Below are positions 58,667 to 64,000 of a stretch of DNA of 64,000 nt, in pieces (within the stretch, counting starts at the first letter, position 1; every line of letters begins with the position of its first letter). The stretch comes from Sphingomonas sp. (GTDB lineage Bacteria > Pseudomonadota > Alphaproteobacteria > Sphingomonadales > Sphingomonadaceae). The notes beneath the pieces are model-generated. The model had not been told where the DNA came from. It ran no database searches and was given only the letters and a program-made list of their open reading frames with translations. Both the position numbers and the translations under genes were made by a program. Where the stretch lies: the NCBI RefSeq assembly GCF_017304635.1, contig NZ_JAFKMA010000005.1, positions 1 through 64,000 on the forward strand, in the 5' to 3' direction.

Positions 58667-59925
58667 CCGATCAGGATGCGCGCGCCGAGCGCGAGCAGCA
58701 AGGCCGGCGGCATCGTCACCGCGCCGACCTTCAGGAACCGCCAGAAACCGACATCCTGCCCCTCGCGCCGGATCGCGGTCAGCCACAGGATCGTCGCCAG
58801 ACTGCCGGTGATCGACAGATTGGGGCCGAGGTCGACGCCGATCAGCAGCGCGTCGGTGACGAGCTGGGGCGGGTGCGCCTGCTGGATCGTGGTGCTGGCG
58901 ATCAGGCCGGCGGGCAGGTTGTTCATCAGGTTCGACGCGACGGCGAGCGTCGCGCCGGCCACGCCCGCCGTCGCCTGCGGCGCGGTGGCGGCCGCGTGGT
59001 GCAGCGCCTGCGCCAGCCAGTCGATCACGCCGGTCCGCCCCAGCGCCTCGACCAATATGAACAGCCCGGCCACCAGCGGCAGCACCGCCCACGACACGCA
59101 GCGCAGGATCGGCAATGGCGACGATCGGCTGCCGATGCAGACGACCAAGGTGGTCGCGATCCCGGCGAGGCAGGTCGGCAGGCCAAGCGCGCGGTCGAAC
59201 GCCGACACGGTGACGAGCAACGCCGCGGTCGCGACGATCCCGATCAGCGCGATCAGCCCGCCGCGCGACAGCCGCGATTGCGGCAAGTCGCGGGCGCACC
59301 CGCTGCCGAGCGAATCGCGCTCGACCCAGCGCAGCATCGCAAAGGTAGCGCCGATCGCCAGGACCGACGGCACCGCGAACGACGCCAGCCAGCTGCCGAG
59401 CGGGGGCATCTTGCCGCCATACAGGACGAGGTTGGCGGGGTTGGAGATCGGCAGCACGAAGCTCGCCGCGTTGGCGATCAGCGCACAGGCGAACAGCAAC
59501 GGCAGCGGCTTCGCCTTCGCTTTCGTCGCGGCGGCATAGACGGCGGGGGTCAGCACGACCGCAGTCGCGTCGTTCGACAGGAAGATCGTGACGATCGTCC
59601 CGACCCCGAACACCAACGCGAATAGGCGGCTGGTCGAGCCCCCGGCGGCGTTGACCGCGTGCACCGCGACCCAGTCGAACAGCCCCTCGCGCCGCGCCGT
59701 CTCCGACAACAGCATCATGCCGATCAGGAACAGATAGACGTCGCCGCCCTTCAGCACCGCCGTCCACGCCGCGCCCACCGGCATCAGCCCGACGATCGCC
59801 AGCAGCACCGCGCCCGCCACCGCCCACACCGCCTCGGGCAGCTTGAACGGGCGCACGATCACGCCGGCGGTGGCGACGAGGCAGATCGTCCAGATCGCGA
59901 TAGTGGCGACGGTCGGCGCGATCAT
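58663..59925 (-). CDS. ArsB/NhaD-type anion or cation transporter (SLC13-like)
   Basis: The 420-residue polytopic protein has about 11 membrane helices with TIVTIFLSNDATAVVLTPAV and PISNPANLVLYGGKMP in the first half and ASNLMNNLPAGLIASTTIQ in the second. These SNDATA/NNLPAG repeats are typical of the ArsB/NhaD superfamily. It could export arsenite or move other ions; no arsenic genes are next to it, so the substrate is not fixed. It is followed by a 4-nt overlap with the next gene. Confidence 0.82.
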   Translation of the reverse strand: MIAPTVATIAIWTICLVATAGVIVRPFKLPEAVWAVAGAVLLAIVGLMPVGAAWTAVLKGGDVYLFLIGMMLLSETARREGLFDWVAVHAVNAAGGSTSRLFALVFGVGTIVTIFLSNDATAVVLTPAVYAAATKAKAKPLPLLFACALIANAASFVLPISNPANLVLYGGKMPPLGSWLASFAVPSVLAIGATFAMLRWVERDSLGSGCARDLPQSRLSRGGLIALIGIVATAALLVTVSAFDRALGLPTCLAGIATTLVVCIGSRSSPLPILRCVSWAVLPLVAGLFILVEALGRTGVIDWLAQALHHAAATAPQATAGVAGATLAVASNLMNNLPAGLIASTTIQQAHPPQLVTDALLIGVDLGPNLSITGSLATILWLTAIRREGQDVGFWRFLKVGAVTMPPALLLALGARILIG

Positions 59926-59941
59926 GCCGCCAGATATCCGC

Positions 59942-61210
59942 TCACGCCGCCAGCGGCTTCAGCTTGGCGTCGGGCCGCCCGGCACAGGCCGGCTTCAGGA
60001 TCGACGCCGCGCCGATCCACAGCGCGACCGACCCGAGCGCGAACCCGCCCAGGATCAGGAAGGTGACCGGATACCCCAGGAAGTGCACGATCCATCCCCC
60101 GATCGCCGGGCTCAGCGCCGCCCCGACGCCCTGCACCGTCATCACCGCGCCCTGACCGACATTGACGCGCCCGGTCCCCGCCAGGATGCGCGCGACCAGC
60201 CCGGGCACGGCGACGCTTTGCAGCCCCGCGGCGATGCCGTCGAGTACCTGCACCGGAAAAACGCCCCACGAGGTGATGAAGCACGACGCCAGCACGCCGC
60301 GCACCGGCAAGATCAGGAAGGTCAGCAGGATCACCAGCCAATAGCCGCGCCCCTCCGCCATCCGCATGCCGCAGATCGCGGTCACGATCATCACCGCCTG
60401 CGCGACGACGATCATCTCCGCCGCGAACAGCGCCGGGTTGACGTGCGTCTTGGCCACCGCGAGCGTGTAGAGCGGCAGCAGCGCGCCGTTGCCGAGGTGG
60501 AAGAAGGCGAGGCTGGCGGCCAGGATCAGCAGCGGCTTGTTGTGCAGGAGGATCTTGAACCCCTCCGCCTTGCCGTCCTCCGCGTCCTCGTCGTCCTCGT
60601 CCTTTTCCAGCCCGCGCGCGGCCTGATGGTCGATCTCCTTTTCCGGGATCAGCAGCACCGACACGATCGCCAGCAAGCCGAACAACGCGGCGAGCAGGAA
60701 CACCGCGCCGAACCCGAACTTCCATCCGAGCAGGCCCGACAGCCCGGCACCCACCATGTTGCCGGCGTGGTTCCACGCCTGGTTGCGGCCGTTCTGGCGA
60801 TTGAAGCCCTTCTGCCGGACGATGCCGAGCGTGATCCCGGCGACCGCCGGGCCGATGGCGGCGCCGGCGATCGCGGTCGCGACCTGCGACAAGGCGACCA
60901 CCCAGGTCGCCTGCGAGAACCAGATCAGCGACGAGGCGAGCACGGTGAAGATGCCGGAGACGATGACGTACCACCGCTTCTGCTTGGTCGAGTCGATCAG
61001 CGCGCCGGCGGGCGCGGTCATCAGCATGCCGGCGATCCCGCCGATCGTCATCACCGATCCGATCGCCCCGGTCGCCCAGCCCTTCCCCTGGAGGAACACG
61101 CCGAGGAACGGGCCGATCCCCGCCTGCATGTCCGCCATCGAGAAGTTAAGCGCTTCGAGCGCCCCGCGGGCACGAGCGGACCCGCGCAGTTTCGTCGCCT
61201 GTTCGCCCAC
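59942..61210 (-). CDS. MFS transporter
   Basis: The 422-residue protein has 12 membrane helices and MFS features: a GWATGAIGSVMTIGGIAGML segment, the charged loop GALIDSTKQKRWYVIVSG between helices 2 and 3, and a Lys/Asp/Glu-rich central loop (RGLEKDEDDEDAEDGKAEGF). The substrate cannot be deduced. It is 16 bp from the ArsB-type gene, on the same strand, so probably in one operon with it. Confidence 0.88.
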   Translation of the reverse strand: MGEQATKLRGSARARGALEALNFSMADMQAGIGPFLGVFLQGKGWATGAIGSVMTIGGIAGMLMTAPAGALIDSTKQKRWYVIVSGIFTVLASSLIWFSQATWVVALSQVATAIAGAAIGPAVAGITLGIVRQKGFNRQNGRNQAWNHAGNMVGAGLSGLLGWKFGFGAVFLLAALFGLLAIVSVLLIPEKEIDHQAARGLEKDEDDEDAEDGKAEGFKILLHNKPLLILAASLAFFHLGNGALLPLYTLAVAKTHVNPALFAAEMIVVAQAVMIVTAICGMRMAEGRGYWLVILLTFLILPVRGVLASCFITSWGVFPVQVLDGIAAGLQSVAVPGLVARILAGTGRVNVGQGAVMTVQGVGAALSPAIGGWIVHFLGYPVTFLILGGFALGSVALWIGAASILKPACAGRPDAKLKPLAA

Positions 61211-61298
61211 CGTTCGACCCCGTTAGTTACGCATCGGGCCAAACTACGCGCGTCGCGGCGATAGGCTCCCGAAATCCCGACCTTGATGAAAATTGGTT

Positions 61299-62792
61299 TT
61301 ACGGTCGTCCGGGCAGGTCGAGCGTGATCGCCGCTGTACCTTTGCCGGTAACGGCCAGGTAGACGCCTTGTCCGGTCGCTTGCAGCGCGCCGGTCCGCAC
61401 GTCGTCGATATGCGCGCGCAGCACGAACTGGCCGACGCGCTTCTGCGCCAGCGCGGTGCCGATCTTACCGAGCAGGCGATCGTAATCCTTGCCGAAATTC
61501 TGCGTCAGCGCGTCGGCGATGGTGTCGCTCAGGACGGGTGCATTGACCAATTTGATGAGCAGGCTCGACCGCGTCGAATCGGTGACGCCGGCGACCGACA
61601 GGTCGGCGAAGCCGACGCGGCGGCTGTTGGGCTGGTTGATCGGGCGTGCGGTCAGCCAGACGGTGCCGTGCGAGGCGCGCTCGCCGGGGCGATTGGCGCT
61701 GAACGTCACGCCGACCGCGATCCGGCCACCGGACGTCCCGTACATCGTCACCGACCCGAACTGCGCCAGGACCGGGCCGAGACCCGGCACCTCGAACGGC
61801 CGCGCCGACCGCCTGACCAACGCGCGCATCAGCACGGGTTCCAGCTCGTGATAATCGGCGATCACCGGGATCGCGAACAGGACGTAGCCGGGCTTCTCGT
61901 CGAGCGGCTTGACCGGCGGCAGCGGGATCGGCGCGGGGTCGGCGGGGCGCGGACCGACGAACGTCTCGGTCAGGGCGGTCATGCCGAGTTGCAGCACCAG
62001 CCGGTTGCCGCTGACGCGATAGCCGCCATAGCGCAGGTCGCGTGGGCTGATCCGCATCCAGACCGGCGGGTCGGCGTCGTTGAGCTCGAGCGAGGTGAAG
62101 GCCGACCGCCACGCCTCGGCCACGCGATCGCGCACCGACAGCTTGCGCAACTCGCGCGGCAGCGTCCGTTCGAGCCGGGCGATCACCCCCTTCAACTTGG
62201 CGTCGGCCTTGTCGGTGAACTCGATGCGGCGGCCCAGGAAATCGATGTGCGGCGCGTCGGTCCAGTCATAGCTGATCGAGACGGTGCCGCGCGGCGACCA
62301 GTCGGACGCGAGATCGAGCCGGATCAGCGCGCGGACGCGCGCGTCGGCGGTCGCGGTCTCACGCTTCAGCACGCCGCCGATATCCTGCGCGCTGACGACG
62401 GCGTGGAGCGGCATCGTCACCTGGATCGTCCGCCCGCTGCCCGACAGCGCCAGCGCGCCGCGCGTCACCCGGCCGACGATGCGGCACTTGATCGTCGGCG
62501 TCTTGATCCTGGCGAACAGGACCTTGACCTTGGTCGAGGGCACGCAGACCTGGCCCGGCTGGTCGATCGTCCACAGCGCGCGCGGCACCGCGCGTTCCAG
62601 CGCCTTGCTCAATTCGCCGAGCGGCGCGCTGATCGGGACCGCGATGACGGAGGTTTGCGGCGGCACGACGATGCGGTCGTTGGCGCGCGGCGGCGCCTCG
62701 CGCGGCACGCGCCACACCAGCCACGCGGCCAGCCCGCCGATCGCCGCGACCAGCACCAGCCCGACGACCGCAATGATCCGGTGTATCGACAT
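61299..62792 (-). CDS. DUF4403 family protein
   Basis: The 497-residue protein has an N-terminal membrane anchor or signal (IIAVVGLVLVAAIGGLAAWL). The body has DUF4403 features: SVIAVPISAPLGELSKALE, SIEYDWT-type SISYDWTDAPHIDFLG, RDRVAEAWRSAFTSLE and a final GQGVYLAVTGKGTAAITL. It looks like a repeated lipid-binding (BPI/SMP-like) fold. Function is unknown; it faces the periplasm. ATG 62792 is chosen over the TTG four codons earlier. Confidence 0.85.
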   Translation of the reverse strand: MSIHRIIAVVGLVLVAAIGGLAAWLVWRVPREAPPRANDRIVVPPQTSVIAVPISAPLGELSKALERAVPRALWTIDQPGQVCVPSTKVKVLFARIKTPTIKCRIVGRVTRGALALSGSGRTIQVTMPLHAVVSAQDIGGVLKRETATADARVRALIRLDLASDWSPRGTVSISYDWTDAPHIDFLGRRIEFTDKADAKLKGVIARLERTLPRELRKLSVRDRVAEAWRSAFTSLELNDADPPVWMRISPRDLRYGGYRVSGNRLVLQLGMTALTETFVGPRPADPAPIPLPPVKPLDEKPGYVLFAIPVIADYHELEPVLMRALVRRSARPFEVPGLGPVLAQFGSVTMYGTSGGRIAVGVTFSANRPGERASHGTVWLTARPINQPNSRRVGFADLSVAGVTDSTRSSLLIKLVNAPVLSDTIADALTQNFGKDYDRLLGKIGTALAQKRVGQFVLRAHIDDVRTGALQATGQGVYLAVTGKGTAAITLDLPGRP

Positions 62793-62923
62793 CGCATCCC
62801 CCAACGCGTCATCGCGCGTCGGGAGCCATGCGTAAATCGCTTCTGGTCCGGCCCGATGTGGGACGGCTCCTATAGCATCGTGTCGCCCTCACCCTTCCGG
62901 CAAGCGAGGGTGATCGAATATAT

Positions 62924-63172
62924 TTAGCGCGCAACTGCGGGCGCGGTCGTCGCCTTGGCCGCTACCGTGCAGCGAGCGGGCGGCGTCATCTGACCGCGGC
63001 CGGCGCGGTGATGCGTTGCCGCCTCGACGCAGGCCGGGCGCTCGCGTGGGCGATAGGTGGCGGCGGGGGTCTTGCCGGCCGGATGCCAGACGAGTTCGTG
63101 CGTATCGGGCAGGGACTGCGCGCCGGCGGTCGCGGGCAGTGCCAGCGCGGCGAGCAGAAGGATCGGTTTCAT
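62924..63172 (-). CDS. Small secreted hypothetical protein
   Basis: The 82-residue protein has signal peptide MKPILLLAALALPATAGAQ with cleavage after GAQ. The mature part is about 63 residues with two cysteines (RPACVEAA, PARCTVAA) that could form a disulfide. No family was recognised. It is divergent from the response regulator at 63307. Confidence 0.6.
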   Translation of the reverse strand: MKPILLLAALALPATAGAQSLPDTHELVWHPAGKTPAATYRPRERPACVEAATHHRAGRGQMTPPARCTVAAKATTAPAVAR

Positions 63173-63306
63173 GAGTCGGCTCCGCTTGAGTGACGCGCGG
63201 TCAGGTAGCGACCGGCGGCGGACGTCGCTTTGCGGCGGCGTAACGAAACGTTGCTGGGGCGGGTGGCGGCTTGAGATGACGCCGCAGCGGGCCTAGCGCG
63301 ATCGGC

Positions 63307-64000
63307 ATGACCGCCCCCACGATCGTCCTGGTCGAAGACGACCCGCCGCTCCGCGCGCTGACGACGCGCGCCTTGCAGGAGAACGGCTACACCGTCCGCC
63401 CCGCCGCCACCGCGCCCGAGATGTGGCGCGCGTTCGAACAGGGGCCGGTCGACCTCGTCCTGCTCGACATCATGCTGCCCGGCACCAGCGGCATCGACCT
63501 CTGCCGTGAATTGCGCCGGACCAGCGACGTGCCGATCATCTTCGTTTCGGCGAAGGGGAGCGAAACCGATCGCGTGATCGGGCTCGAACTCGGCGCCGAC
63601 GATTATCTGCCGAAGCCGTTCGGCACCCGCGAACTGGTCGCGCGCGTCCGCGCGGTGCTCCGCCGCCATGCGGTCGAGCGCGCGCCGTCGGATCGCGAGA
63701 AGGGCGAGCTGGAATTCGCGCGCTGGACGGTCAACCTGCCGCGCCGCGAACTGCTGTCGCCGACCGGGGCGGTGGTCGACCTGACCGGGGCCGAGTTCGA
63801 CCTGCTGGTGGCGCTGTGCGACAATGCCCAGCGCGTGATCGCGCGCGAGCGGCTGATCGAATTGTCGCGCACGCGGCTCGGCGACAGTTCCGATCGCAGC
63901 GTCGACGTGCTGGTCAGCCGGCTGCGGCGCAAGCTATCGAGCGTCGGCACCGACGCGCCGATCGTGACGGTGCGCGGGGTCGGCTACATGCTCAACGTGC
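63307..64000 (+). CDS. OmpR-type response regulator (cut by the window end)
   Basis: The frame runs open from ATG 63307 to the last base (231 codons). The receiver has VLVEDDPPLRALTTRALQEN with the acidic pair, the phospho-acceptor in LVLLDIMLPGTSG, VPIIFVSAKG and the Lys in DDYLPKPFGTREL. The output winged helix follows with VDLTGAEFDLLVALCDNAQR, DRSVDVLVSRLRRKL and VTVRGVGYML, close to the normal C-terminus. A histidine kinase is usually downstream, outside the window. Confidence 0.93.
   Translation, partial: MTAPTIVLVEDDPPLRALTTRALQENGYTVRPAATAPEMWRAFEQGPVDLVLLDIMLPGTSGIDLCRELRRTSDVPIIFVSAKGSETDRVIGLELGADDYLPKPFGTRELVARVRAVLRRHAVERAPSDREKGELEFARWTVNLPRRELLSPTGAVVDLTGAEFDLLVALCDNAQRVIARERLIELSRTRLGDSSDRSVDVLVSRLRRKLSSVGTDAPIVTVRGVGYMLNV

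Overview
The window is GC-rich alphaproteobacterial DNA, most likely from a Sphingomonas-type genome. The right half carries a gene order typical of Sphingomonadales: an alphaproteobacterial F0 operon with two b-type subunits (atpI-atpB-atpE-b'-b), a YceD / ubiquinol-cytochrome c chaperone pair divergent from bamE, and a DUF47 regulator beside a Pit phosphate transporter. The species cannot be fixed from sequence alone.

Positions 1 to about 30,205 are an integrated mobile element whose left end lies outside the window. Its right border is inside radC: the tyrosine integrase (28776-30029) sits next to a radC reading frame that breaks off at its HNHP motif (about 30206-30217). From left to right the element carries four blocks. 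(i) A stress/signalling block: an NDUFS4-like protein, Hsp20, a two-domain KaiC-like ATPase and a hybrid histidine kinase. (ii) Small membrane proteins and an ArsR-SRPBCC-reductase operon. (iii) Backbone genes typical of sphingomonad and rhizobial conjugative elements: DUF736, DUF2493, Toprim, a large ParB-like protein and DUF932. (iv) Two receiver-domain proteins, a glycolipid-binding-domain protein and a defence island (19.4-28.2 kb) abutting the integrase.

The defence island is the most interesting part. It holds a Gabija-like pair (class 2 OLD nuclease plus UvrD-type helicase) in which both genes are broken. The helicase contains a 630-bp internal segment (20607-21236) in inverted orientation, bounded by GGAAGA/TCTTCC. 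Flipping it back on paper restores a continuous 634-codon helicase with an intact Walker A motif. Next come an autoregulated-looking Fic protein with a divergent zinc-ribbon-like partner, and an apparently intact three-gene ABC-3C conflict system: a restriction-endonuclease-fold effector, a middle component and a DUF3732 SMC-like ATPase.

Positions from about 30,218 to 64,000 are chromosomal housekeeping DNA: the F0 ATP synthase operon, a LuxR-type HTH protein, chorismate mutase, uvrC, an epimerase, a polysaccharide deacetylase/GNAT pair, Pit with DUF47 (here in one frame with a Nudix domain), yceD and the cytochrome bc1 chaperone, bamE, an RcnB-like protein, pbpC with a 1912-residue alpha-2-macroglobulin, an OmpA-family protein, a DUF885 peptidase-like protein, quinone oxidoreductase, a TonB-like protein, DedA, an ArsB-type transporter, an MFS transporter, a DUF4403 protein and an OmpR-type response regulator cut by the window end. 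I saw no rRNA, tRNA or CRISPR array.
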